NCBI GenBank assembly: GCA_947625365.1
Contig: CANQNZ010000059.1
Coordinates: 1-7,472 of the forward strand
Reading direction: 5' to 3'
DNA length: 7,472 nt
DNA from: an uncultured Bacilli bacterium
Lineage (GTDB): Bacteria; Bacillota_I; Bacilli_A; RF39; UBA660
Shown here: piece after piece, positions 1 through 5,532 of the stretch
Layout of the letters: each line of letters opens with the position of its first letter
Numbering within the stretch: position 1 is the stretch's first letter
Made by a program: the position numbers and the translations under genes
Notes under the pieces: generated by a model
The model's input: only the letters and a program-made list of their open reading frames with translations
The model's database searches: none
Told to the model about the DNA's origin: nothing

Positions 1-10
1 ATTATAGTAG

Positions 11-39
11 TTGACTTTTAAGGTTAATCTTGCTAGAAT
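11..39 (+). promoter_or_regulatory. sigma-A-type promoter of the glycosyltransferase gene
   Basis: A -35 box TTGACT (11-16), a 17-base spacer and a -10 box TAGAAT (34-39) preceded by TGC, which gives an extended -10. Transcription would start near 46, about 19 bases before the ATG at 65. The ribosome binding site AAGGGGG lies at about 53-59. This promoter explains why the in-frame TTG at 11 is not a start codon: it is part of the -35 box. Confidence 0.75.
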
Positions 40-64
40 ATCTTCCAAGTTTAAGGGGGTTCTA

Positions 65-946
65 ATGGAAAAACTATTAACTATAATTGTTCCAGTTTAT
101 AATACGCAAGACTATGTTATAAGATGCTTAGAAAGTTTAAATCACCCTAATATTAATGTTATAGTGGTAGATGATGGTTCTACAGATAGATCTGGTGATT
201 TAATCGATTTATATTGTCAAAATCATCCTAATTTTCACGCTATACATACTGAAAATAAAGGCGCAACACATGCAAGGCTCACAGCTCTTAATTTAATTAA
301 TACACCCTATTTTAGTTTTGTCGATAGCGATGACTACATTAATACGAAAAATTATTTTAATCTTTGTAAAAATATGCAATACTTTAATTATCAAGCAGGA
401 AATGGGAGAACTACTGTATATCTTCCTAATTTAAATATTCCGTTTAAAAGTAAGTGGTGGGCAAAATCACATTTAGATTTTTTATATGACAAACAAGAAC
501 TTAGTAATATCTCTTGTGCCCTTTGGGATAAAATTTGGCATTATGATTGTGCTACATTATTTAATGAAACTTCTAACCAAAAAGTTTATGAAGATTTAGA
601 ATTCGTTTACTACGTTTTAGCTAAAAAACGTTATATGTTCCATACAAATAAACTTATTTATAATTATTGTATGCGTAGTAAAAAGCAAAACAGTACATCT
701 GCTTTAGGTCTTGATATTACTAAAGAAGACGGTCTTAGAGGTTTAATTACAGCAATTAATTCAATGAAGGATAAATTTACTAGAGATGATATTTTAAAAG
801 ATTATGAAGAAGAATTAAATTCAATATCTATTAAACTTATCTATCAAAGAATATATAACGTCCTTAAAAGTAAGGAAATAGTTAATAAAGAGCAAATGGC
901 TCAACTTATATTACAAATTCTAGATAAATATATTCCTAATTCCTAA
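65..946 (+). CDS. family 2 glycosyltransferase, C-terminus cut off by frameshift
   Basis: As it stands this encodes 293 aa. It resembles GT-A-fold family 2 glycosyltransferases, which transfer a sugar from a nucleotide-sugar to a growing glycan at the inner membrane face (polysaccharide, teichoic acid or glycolipid). Seen: N-terminal nucleotide-binding strand IIVPVYN (residues 7-13), VVDDGSTD with the D36-D37 pair, NKGA at 64-67, the metal-binding DSDD at 87-90, and a later ED (176-177) in the place of the usual catalytic base. No membrane segment is visible. The ATG at 65 is preferred over the TTG at 11 because AAGGGGG stands just upstream and the TTG lies in the -35 box. A 7-bp duplication at 932-945 brings in an early TAA; without it the protein would be 349 aa. 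The GT-A catalytic motifs are upstream of the break, so activity may survive. Acceptor and sugar cannot be told. Confidence 0.85.
   Translation: MEKLLTIIVPVYNTQDYVIRCLESLNHPNINVIVVDDGSTDRSGDLIDLYCQNHPNFHAIHTENKGATHARLTALNLINTPYFSFVDSDDYINTKNYFNLCKNMQYFNYQAGNGRTTVYLPNLNIPFKSKWWAKSHLDFLYDKQELSNISCALWDKIWHYDCATLFNETSNQKVYEDLEFVYYVLAKKRYMFHTNKLIYNYCMRSKKQNSTSALGLDITKEDGLRGLITAINSMKDKFTRDDILKDYEEELNSISIKLIYQRIYNVLKSKEIVNKEQMAQLILQILDKYIPNS
932..946 (+). repeat. 7-bp tandem duplication (ATTCCTA x2) causing a frameshift
   Basis: ATTCCTA at 932-938 is followed directly by an identical copy at 939-945, with one more matching base at 946. Seven bases shift the frame by one, so the glycosyltransferase frame meets TAA at 944-946. 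Removing one copy gives ...KYIPNWQENKYF... and an open frame to 1121. This looks like a slipped-strand duplication. Confidence 0.85.
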
Positions 947-1121
947 CTGGCAAGAAAACAAATATTTTAAAGCCAAATTTAAAGGTAGTGAATTAAATGA
1001 TTATATTTTCTTTTTGATTACTTCAATGTTGCTTAAAATAAAAGATATAAATTCTTTAGATACTAATAAAAATTATGAAAATTTACTTGCGGAATATAAT
1101 AAAAAGATAATTTTGAAATAA
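947..1121 (+). pseudogene. severed C-terminal part of the glycosyltransferase
   Basis: In the +1 frame relative to the upstream gene there is an uninterrupted stretch of about 57 codons, beginning WQENKYF at 948 and ending with TAA at 1119-1121. It has no start codon with a ribosome binding site of its own. It joins seamlessly to the upstream frame if one copy of the ATTCCTA duplication is removed. Its lysine/asparagine-rich composition and the transcription terminator placed exactly at its stop support it being the original gene end. It probably is not translated unless the ribosome slips or the duplication is lost. Confidence 0.75.
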
Positions 1122-1137
1122 TGCATTATCTTTTTTT
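1101..1137 (+). terminator. intrinsic terminator of the glycosyltransferase gene
   Basis: AAAAAGATAAT (1101-1111) can pair with ATTATCTTTTT (1125-1135) over 11 base pairs, with a 13-base loop and a run of seven T (1131-1137). The original stop codon of the glycosyltransferase (1119-1121) lies in the loop, which supports 1121 as the ancestral gene end. Confidence 0.75.
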
Positions 1138-1189
1138 ATGTAATCTAAATATTTTATAACTTAATATTTTAGTTTTTTACAAATTGGAC

Positions 1190-1218
1190 TTGAAAAAGTC
1201 AAAATTATGCTGTATACT
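1190..1218 (+). promoter_or_regulatory. sigma-A-type promoter of tRNA-Leu
   Basis: A -35 box TTGAAA (1190-1195), a 17-base spacer and a -10 box TATACT (1213-1218). Start would be near 1225, about 20 bases before the mature tRNA. The -35 box lies inside the inverted repeat GACTT-GAAA-AAGTC (1187-1200). A second inverted repeat, GTCTTA-TT-TAAGAC (1225-1238), begins at the predicted start. Confidence 0.7.
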
Positions 1219-1245
1219 TTAATAGTCTTATTTAAGACAGTGCCT

Positions 1246-1334
1246 GCCCAAGTGGCGGAATAGGTAGACGCACAGGACTTAAAATCCTGCGGGTGTTAAA
1301 GCCCGTGCCGGTTCAAGTCCGGCCTTGGGCACCA
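1246..1334 (+). tRNA. tRNA-Leu (anticodon UAA)
   Basis: An 89-base class II tRNA that inserts leucine at UUA (and by wobble UUG) codons, the preferred leucine codons of this AT-rich genome. Acceptor stem GCCCAAG (1246-1252) pairs with CTTGGGC (1324-1330), followed by discriminator A and a genome-encoded CCA (1332-1334). Anticodon stem CAGGA/TCCTG encloses the loop CTTAAAA with anticodon TAA at 1280-1282. A long variable arm (GGG...CCC) is typical of tRNA-Leu. The T arm is GCCGG-TTCAAGT-CCGGC. All stems pair well and nothing indicates degeneration. It stands alone with its own promoter and terminator. Confidence 0.97.
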
Positions 1335-1342
1335 ATATTGTT

Positions 1343-1370
1343 AAAAGCTCGAATGAAATATTCGAGTTTT
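1343..1370 (+). terminator. intrinsic terminator of tRNA-Leu
   Basis: CTCGAAT (1348-1354) and ATTCGAG (1360-1366) form a 7-bp stem with loop GAAAT, followed by TTTT (1367-1370). It lies 13 bases after the tRNA CCA end. Confidence 0.75.
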
Positions 1371-1376
1371 AATTTG

Positions 1377-1385
1377 TGATATAAT
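1377..1385 (+). promoter_or_regulatory. extended -10 promoter of the PP2C-like gene
   Basis: TGATATAAT contains a perfect -10 (TATAAT, 1380-1385) with an upstream TG, an extended -10 element. No good -35 box is seen at the proper distance, as is tolerated for extended -10 promoters. Transcription would begin near 1392, so the ATG at 1390 would not be on the message; this favours the ATG at 1402. Confidence 0.6.
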
Positions 1386-1401
1386 CAATATGGTGAGTAT
1401 C

Positions 1402-2235
1402 ATGTTGCTTTATTCTAAAACTTTTGAAAATGTTAAAACTTTAAATTGTAACTTCCCTATTGAAGACCAGTATTATGTAACTGATAATCAAGCCATCGTT
1501 GCTGATGGTATAACCAGGGATCCTATAGGTATTTATGATTTTACTAACTATTCTTTTGATGATATGAAAGAAAAATACCCGCGTCCTAGCGGAGCTGCTT
1601 TAGCTGCCACGGAAATATGCAAAGCTTTTGCTAATACTACTTCTGGAACAATGAAAGAAAAATTAATAATTGCTAATAATATGGTTAAAAAATTGAATGA
1701 TAAATATATTAAACGCTGTGACTATTTACAAAACGATTACTTTGGGGCTGTAGCAGCTTGCATACATATTGAAAATGATATTTTAAATTATGCTTATATT
1801 TGTGATTGTGGTGTTATTGTTTATGATAAAATGGGCAATATTAAATTTCAAACTGAGGATGATAAAAAACTTTATTGTGACCCATTTATGAATGTTAACA
1901 AATCATGGGCCGACCCGGAAGGTCGCATTATCGTGCGAAGAGATTTTCGTAATAACCCTAATAAAACCTTAAATGGAAAATGCATTTCATATGGCGCCAT
2001 TACCGGAGAAAAAGAAGCAACCTTTTTTATCAAAGAAGGCAGTTTAAAACTTGCTCAAAATGATTTTATTTTATTATATAGTGATGGTTTTAGTAATTTT
2101 TTACATAATAAAGAATTTATAAAGCAAATAATAAACTTTAATAAAGATGATTTAGAAAATTTTATAAATGATTATTCTTGCTCAAATTATGAAAAATATG
2201 GTAAAGAGAAAACTTTAATTTTATTTAAAAATTAA
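1402..2235 (+). CDS. PP2C-family (PPM) protein phosphatase-like protein
   Basis: The 277-aa product resembles the PPM/PP2C family, metal-dependent phosphatases that remove phosphate from Ser/Thr. Seen: an ED pair (21-22), VADG with D35-G36, DYFGA (112-116), YICDCGVIVYD around 132-142 in the place of the usual VGDSRAY strand, YGAITG (197-202) and LLYSDGF with D228-G229. The DG after VAD is not followed by the common MGG. At the C-terminus the usual DNxT metal motif reads KEKT, so one metal-binding Asp seems to be missing. No membrane segment or extra domain is present, so it should be cytosolic. The start at 1402 is preferred because GGTGAG (1392-1397) is its ribosome binding site; the ATG at 1390 has none. 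No partner kinase is adjacent. Family placement is fairly sure; activity and target are not. Confidence 0.7.
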   Translation: MLLYSKTFENVKTLNCNFPIEDQYYVTDNQAIVADGITRDPIGIYDFTNYSFDDMKEKYPRPSGAALAATEICKAFANTTSGTMKEKLIIANNMVKKLNDKYIKRCDYLQNDYFGAVAACIHIENDILNYAYICDCGVIVYDKMGNIKFQTEDDKKLYCDPFMNVNKSWADPEGRIIVRRDFRNNPNKTLNGKCISYGAITGEKEATFFIKEGSLKLAQNDFILLYSDGFSNFLHNKEFIKQIINFNKDDLENFINDYSCSNYEKYGKEKTLILFKN

Positions 2236-2249
2236 TTTACAACAAATAA

Positions 2250-2269
2250 AAAAGAGGTAATCCTCTTTT
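2250..2269. terminator. bidirectional terminator between convergent genes
   Basis: AAAAGAGG (2250-2257) pairs with CCTCTTTT (2262-2269) around the loop TAAT. It lies 14 bases after the PP2C-like stop and 2 bases past the end of the minus-strand tiny gene. Read on the minus strand the stem is followed by a clear T-run (the A-run at 2248-2253), so it probably works best for the minus-strand unit. Confidence 0.75.
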
Positions 2270-2271
2270 AT

Positions 2272-2412
2272 TTAATAATAGATTATGCCTGCAAGTATAA
2301 TTGCAAGTAAAATATATAAGACAATTATAAAATATGCATTACTCATACCACATGATGAGTTATTGTTGTTACACTTTTTTTGTGGTTTACAACAAGAATT
2401 TGAAGTGCTCAT
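2272..2412 (-). CDS. 46-aa cysteine-bearing single-span membrane protein, YjcZ-like
   Basis: A small gene with a strong ribosome binding site (AAAGGAGGG, 8 bases before ATG) and a TAA stop. The polar N-terminal half carries four cysteines (C7, C8, C14, C21) and a run of Asn (15-18). Residues about 27-44 form one hydrophobic span (YFIIVLYILLAIILAGII), ending YY. This plan (short Cys/Gly/Asn-rich head plus one C-terminal span) matches the tiny membrane proteins annotated as YjcZ-like or sporulation-associated in Bacilli; the sequence is too short for firm family placement. It is second in a unit with the 29-aa gene, 33 bases apart, and ends at the shared terminator. The cysteines could bind metal or form disulfides, which is inference. 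Reality as a gene is well supported; function unknown. Confidence 0.7.
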   Translation of the reverse strand: MSTSNSCCKPQKKCNNNNSSCGMSNAYFIIVLYILLAIILAGIIYY

Positions 2413-2445
2413 TTAGGATACCCTCCTTTATTTATTCATTTATTG

Positions 2446-2535
2446 TTAAATAAATGCTCCTACAATGATTATTAAAAGTATGAATAGCACTAGGATTATA
2501 GCAGGTCCTAAGCATCCGCAGCCATTGTTGTTCAT
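2446..2535 (-). CDS. 29-aa tiny membrane protein of the YjcZ / tiny-TM type
   Basis: ATG at 2535-2533 follows AAGGAGGAATGATTT, a near-perfect ribosome binding site. The product begins MNNNGCGCLGPAII, followed by an unbroken aliphatic stretch (residues 12-29) to the C-terminus. The Gly/Cys-rich head followed by a single LIVF-rich span is the hallmark of the very small YjcZ-type proteins of Bacilli (Pfam tiny transmembrane families), several of which are linked to sporulation or the spore coat. Here the glycine/tyrosine head is replaced by Asn, Gly and two Cys (C6, C8). It is first in a two-gene unit. No function is assigned: sporulation itself cannot be inferred from this window. Confidence 0.72.
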   Translation of the reverse strand: MNNNGCGCLGPAIILVLFILLIIIVGAFI

Positions 2536-2565
2536 AAATCATTCCTCCTTTTTTGTCTTTTCACT

Positions 2566-2576
2566 AATATAGTATA
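2566..2576 (-). promoter_or_regulatory. possible -10 region for the tiny-protein unit
   Basis: On the minus strand TATACT (2576-2571) overlaps TATATT (2571-2566), about 30-40 bases before the first ATG. Neither has a convincing sigma-A -35 box at 17 bases (ACTCAC or CACAAA). I could not match a sporulation sigma-factor consensus with confidence; GTATACTATA only loosely recalls the CATAnnnTA type. Confidence 0.3.
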
Positions 2577-2606
2577 CGAAACCCAGAATTTGTGTGAGTG
2601 TTCTTC

Positions 2607-2635
2607 TTGTATTTTTATGAAATGATTGATATAAT
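2607..2635 (+). promoter_or_regulatory. sigma-A-type promoter of the prsA-like gene
   Basis: A -35 box TTGTAT (2607-2612), a 17-base spacer and a perfect TATAAT (2630-2635) with TGA just before it (extended -10). Start would be near 2642, giving a leader of about 15 bases that holds little more than the ribosome binding site GGAGGA (2647-2652). Confidence 0.75.
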
Positions 2636-2656
2636 TGGTAATGTTTGGAGGATTAT

Positions 2657-3682
2657 ATGAAAAAGAAATTAATATTATTAGGAGCATGTATGCTTCTTGT
2701 TGCAGGGTGTGGCAAAACAATACCAAAATTAAAAGATGGAAGCGAAGCTGTAGTTACTTTTAGTAAAGGGCAAAATATAAGTGCTAATGCATTATATAAT
2801 GAAGTAAAAGATACTTATGGTCTATCAACTCTTATAAATATGGTTGATAAAGAAATATTAGAAAAGGAATATAAAGACGATTTAGAAGATGCAAAATCAT
2901 CTGCTAGTAATCAAATTGAACAAATAAAGAGCCAATATGGTGATAATGCTTTATCTGCCGTTCAACAATTTACTGGTTTTTCAACAATGGAAGATTATGA
3001 AAATTATTTATATATTGCCTATTTACAAAATTTAGCCGTTGAAGATTATGCGAAAGACCAAGTAAAAGACAGTGATATTGAAAATTATTATAATGAAAGT
3101 ATTTATGGGGATATCAAAGTAAGTCATATTTTAATTACTCCAGAAGTAAAAGATGATATGAGTGAAGAAGATAAAACAAAAGCTGAAGATAAAGCGAAAA
3201 AAGAAGCAGAAAAACTTATTAAGAAATTAAATGAAGCCCAAGATGTTAGTAAAGAATTTAAAACCCTTGCTAAGAAAAATTCTGATGATGAAGCAACTAG
3301 CGAAAATGGTGGAGATTTAGGATATATTAATACTGATACTCTATCAAGTGATTATGATGGATTTGCAGATGCTGCTTACAAATTAAATGATGGTGAATAT
3401 ACAAAAGAACCAGTTAAAACAAGTTTAGGATATCATATTATTTTAAGAGTTAAATCTAAAGAAAAAGCTAAATTAGAAGATGTTAAAGATAAAATTTTAG
3501 ATACTTTATCAAGTAAACTAATTAGTGAAGATGCTACTACGAGCATTAATGCCTTACAAGATATTCGTAAAAAATATGGTATGGAAATTAAAGATAGTGA
3601 GCTTAACAAACAATATTCAAACTACATTCAAAATTCTTTATCTAATGCCATTGAACAAAATAGTAGTTCAACAGAACAATAG
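2657..3682 (+). CDS. prsA: PrsA-like foldase lipoprotein (parvulin peptidyl-prolyl isomerase)
   Basis: The 341-aa product should be a membrane-anchored extracytoplasmic chaperone that helps secreted proteins fold after Sec export. Seen: a basic N-terminus, a hydrophobic stretch and the lipobox VAGC with lipid-modified C18; an alpha-helical SurA/PrsA-like segment to about residue 150; then a parvulin (PpiC rotamase) domain about 152-266, starting VSHILI, with GGDLGYI (218-224) and ending TSLGYHIILR. A helical tail follows, rich in Asn, Ser and Gln, ending SSSTEQ. A long charged insert (about 163-190, many Lys/Glu/Asp) lies after the first strand. The ATG at 2657 is chosen because GGAGGA lies 4 bases upstream; the in-frame TTG at 2645 overlaps that site. 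It is a single-gene unit with its own promoter and terminator. Confidence 0.92.
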   Translation: MKKKLILLGACMLLVAGCGKTIPKLKDGSEAVVTFSKGQNISANALYNEVKDTYGLSTLINMVDKEILEKEYKDDLEDAKSSASNQIEQIKSQYGDNALSAVQQFTGFSTMEDYENYLYIAYLQNLAVEDYAKDQVKDSDIENYYNESIYGDIKVSHILITPEVKDDMSEEDKTKAEDKAKKEAEKLIKKLNEAQDVSKEFKTLAKKNSDDEATSENGGDLGYINTDTLSSDYDGFADAAYKLNDGEYTKEPVKTSLGYHIILRVKSKEKAKLEDVKDKILDTLSSKLISEDATTSINALQDIRKKYGMEIKDSELNKQYSNYIQNSLSNAIEQNSSSTEQ

Positions 3683-3701
3683 AACCTTTTGGTTCTTTTT
3701 T
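3681..3701 (+). terminator. intrinsic terminator of the prsA-like gene
   Basis: AGAACC (3681-3686), loop TTTT, GGTTCT (3691-3696) and a T-run to 3701. The stem begins inside the TAG stop codon (3680-3682). Confidence 0.85.
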
Positions 3702-3702
3702 A

Positions 3703-3730
3703 TTGCTTTTTTATTTTTTTAGTTTATAAT
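3703..3730 (+). promoter_or_regulatory. sigma-A-type promoter of the two-gene module operon
   Basis: A -35-like TTGCTT (3703-3708), a 16-base spacer and a perfect TATAAT (3725-3730). Start would be near 3737, with GAAGG (3746-3750) as ribosome binding site and the ATG at 3757. It starts directly after the T-run of the preceding terminator. Confidence 0.65.
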
Positions 3731-3756
3731 AATTATCATTAGAAAGAAGGAAAAAA

Positions 3757-4029
3757 ATGGCAGAAGAAAAAGTAAGAGTTGAAGCAAGAACTCATATTAT
3801 TAGTATGAATTTAAAACATTTAGGATCATTTAGACCTATTCCTGGCTATGAAGTTCTAAATGCATCTATAAATTATATATTACGTTATAATGGCGCTCCA
3901 ACTTATGATATTATTTTGATTAATACTGTTCCTGTAATGTGCCGTATAGATGAATATAACTGTTTAAGTAATAATGCTGGCATCCCTATTGAGGAAAATG
4001 TTTTAGCACGTAAGCGAGAAATGAGGTAA
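3757..4029 (+). CDS. 90-aa soluble protein with a single GEH/GY/TN/GTP-like module; function unknown
   Basis: I do not recognise a named family. The 90-aa product has no signal peptide or membrane span and should be cytosolic. Landmarks: THIIS (12-16), PGYEVL (29-34), ILINTVPVMCRIDEY (53-67), NAGIPIEEN (73-81), then a basic end ARKREMR. The same landmarks, in the same order and with similar spacing, occur twice in the lipoprotein encoded 2 bases downstream (for example its DGYEII, CEVTEY and FGTPVEK), so the two proteins look homologous. The start is supported by GAAGG 6 bases upstream of ATG. The gene is first in a two-gene operon, and its stop is followed so closely by the next ATG that translation is probably coupled. 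It might bind the lipoprotein's partner or ligand on the inner side, but that is speculation. Confidence 0.75.
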   Translation: MAEEKVRVEARTHIISMNLKHLGSFRPIPGYEVLNASINYILRYNGAPTYDIILINTVPVMCRIDEYNCLSNNAGIPIEENVLARKREMR

Positions 4030-4031
4030 AT

Positions 4032-4721
4032 ATGATAAATATTGATTTTTTTAAGAAAAATAAATCTAAATTAGTAGCTTGCTCTTTAGCAGGCGTTATG
4101 TCCTTAGGAATATCAGGTTGCAATAATAGAAAGAAAGAAGATAACCCTGAAATGGCTATGGAAACAGTTGATATTACAAAATTTTTTGACGTTGGCGAGC
4201 ACATTATTTCTGAACCTATTGATATTTTAGAAGATGTTACGCAATACACAAATAATCATCCTGGTTATAAATGTATTGACATAGCTGCTTCAAATTTTTC
4301 GGATTATTCTTTTAGCGATATGTCTTTGATTTTTACTAATACCTACCCTGTTGATGTAAAACCAACTATTGAAGATAATACATTAAATTATAATAATTTT
4401 GGCACTCCTCAAAATTATTCCTTTGTTGAAAAAAATATAATAAATAATTCCAAAGAGTTTCTGCCTGGAGAACATAATTTGATAGTTCGCTTGGAGGAAA
4501 AAAATATTGCACACAACCAAACTTTTAAGAATTATGATGGTTATGAAATTATTGGCATATGTTATACAAGTCCTAACTTCCCTTTTGTGTTATATACAAA
4601 TAAAGAAAAAGTTATTTGTGAAGTAACAGAATATGATAAAAATGGTAATCCTAAATTTTTAGAATTTGGAACACCAGTTGAAAAAGAAAAATCTTTAACA
4701 CTTGAAAAGCCTTCCAACTAA
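4032..4721 (+). CDS. lipoprotein with two tandem GEH/GY/TN/GTP modules; function unknown
   Basis: The 229-aa product begins with a basic stretch and a hydrophobic segment (14-29) ending in the lipobox ISGC, so C30 should be lipid-modified and the rest lie outside the membrane. After a charged linker (31-45) two similar modules follow. Module 1: GEHIIS (55-60), HPGYK (76-80), LIFTNTYPV (99-107), NFGTP (122-126). Module 2: GEHNL (146-150), DGYEII (169-174), VLYTNKEKVICEVTEY (186-201), EFGTPVEK (211-218). The single-module protein encoded just upstream matches both. The ATG at 4032 stands 2 bases after the upstream TAA, with GAGG (4023-4026) as ribosome binding site inside the upstream gene, so translation is probably coupled. 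I cannot name the family; a surface or envelope role follows only from the lipid anchor. Confidence 0.8.
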   Translation: MINIDFFKKNKSKLVACSLAGVMSLGISGCNNRKKEDNPEMAMETVDITKFFDVGEHIISEPIDILEDVTQYTNNHPGYKCIDIAASNFSDYSFSDMSLIFTNTYPVDVKPTIEDNTLNYNNFGTPQNYSFVEKNIINNSKEFLPGEHNLIVRLEEKNIAHNQTFKNYDGYEIIGICYTSPNFPFVLYTNKEKVICEVTEYDKNGNPKFLEFGTPVEKEKSLTLEKPSN

Positions 4722-4733
4722 TGGAAAGCTTTT
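4705..4733. terminator. terminator shared by the convergent lipoprotein and recX genes
   Basis: AAAAGCCTTCC (4705-4715) pairs with GGAAAGCTTTT (4723-4733) over 11 positions with one C-A mismatch, around the loop AACTAAT. The lipoprotein stop codon lies in the loop and the recX stop begins at the outer edge. T-runs flank both sides (TTTTT on the plus strand, TTTT on the minus strand), so it can serve both directions. Confidence 0.8.
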
Positions 4734-5497
4734 TATATATTATTAATAAAATCATTAATTTGGTTTACTGTATATCCTTTGGCATACAACTTATTTTTTA
4801 AATAATAAATCAGTTCTTCTCCTTCATATTTCTTTTGTAGTTTTAGATAAATTTTATTAGCATTTTTCAAAAAATTATCATTATCATTTAAATCTAAATT
4901 AGTAAGTAATTCCTCATATAGAGGCTTAGTAAATCCTTCTTTAAATAAATATAGTTTTATTTTATTTAAAAATATGGTTTTACTATCTTTATTAGCCTTT
5001 AATTTCTTAGTAATTATTTTTTGACACTTTTCTTGCCAAATTTTAGAGTCAATATTATTTAACTCTTTAGTAATAACTTCTTCTTTAAGATTTTGTTTTA
5101 ATAAAGCTTGTTTTATTTTTGCCGGGCCATTTAAAGTTAGGTTAACCTGGTCCAAAATATAATAGTGCACGTATTTTTCTTCATTTATGTAGCCTTGTTT
5201 TTCGAGTCTAGCAATTGTTTTAGCAATAATATTAGCGGAAACATTATTCTTTTTTAAGTATTCTTGAGTTTCCTTTTTTGTTCGCATTTTAATAGCTATA
5301 TATTTAAGAGCTTTATAATAACTAGAAAGCTCATCGTTATATTCCATTATTGCCCTTAATTTTTCAGGACTAATATTTTTATCAATTAGTAAATTAAATT
5401 TTAAAATAACATCATCGTATAAAGTTATTTCTCCTTTATTTTTAATAGTTACTTGATATTTATTACCCTTAAGTTTTTTGTAGCCTACTATCTGCAT
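4733..5497 (-). CDS. recX: regulatory protein RecX
   Basis: RecX binds RecA filaments and modulates RecA recombinase activity during DNA repair; it acts in the cytosol. The 254-aa product shows the three-helix repeat pattern of the family: ALKYIAIKMRTKKETQEYL (63-81), then LEKQGYINEEKYVHYYILD (98-116) and GPAKIKQALLKQNL (124-137), with later repeats ending LKNKLYAKGYTVNQINDF. About 60 N-terminal residues precede the first repeat, as in the longer RecX proteins of Bacilli. A GTG at 5506 would add three residues, but AGGTGA (5508-5503) overlaps it and is well placed for the ATG at 5497, which I therefore chose. recA is not in the window. The gene follows nrnA on the same strand, but a terminator separates them, and it appears to have its own -10 box. 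Confidence 0.9.
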   Translation of the reverse strand: MQIVGYKKLKGNKYQVTIKNKGEITLYDDVILKFNLLIDKNISPEKLRAIMEYNDELSSYYKALKYIAIKMRTKKETQEYLKKNNVSANIIAKTIARLEKQGYINEEKYVHYYILDQVNLTLNGPAKIKQALLKQNLKEEVITKELNNIDSKIWQEKCQKIITKKLKANKDSKTIFLNKIKLYLFKEGFTKPLYEELLTNLDLNDNDNFLKNANKIYLKLQKKYEGEELIYYLKNKLYAKGYTVNQINDFINNI

Positions 5498-5514
5498 TAT
5501 CTTCACCTATCTTG

Positions 5515-5520
5515 ATTATA
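5515..5520 (-). promoter_or_regulatory. probable -10 box of recX
   Basis: TATAAT on the minus strand (5520-5515) lies about 18 bases before the recX ATG and would give an 11-base leader beginning at the AGGTGA ribosome binding site. The -35 position (TATTCT, 5543-5538) is poor and lies within the upstream terminator hairpin. Confidence 0.4.
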
Positions 5521-5532
5521 TAACAAACAAAT

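Noticed and set aside
11..64. TTG at 11 as glycosyltransferase start
   Set aside because: It forms part of a good -35 box, and the ATG at 65 has its own ribosome binding site.
1390..1401. ATG at 1390 as PP2C-like start
   Set aside because: It has no ribosome binding site, lies at or before the predicted transcription start, and covers the GGTGAG that serves the ATG at 1402.
2532..2726. Minus-strand open frame of 64 codons
   Set aside because: It overlaps the prsA promoter, ribosome binding site and signal-peptide region and the start of the tiny 29-aa gene. It lacks a ribosome binding site and a recognisable sequence.
3525..3722. Plus-strand open frame overlapping the end of the prsA-like gene
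   Set aside because: It is in another frame of a clearly coding region, runs through the terminator and has no ribosome binding site.
3986..4249. Minus-strand open frame of 87 codons
   Set aside because: It lies antisense to the well-supported lipoprotein gene, whose lipobox and module repeats are in the plus frame.
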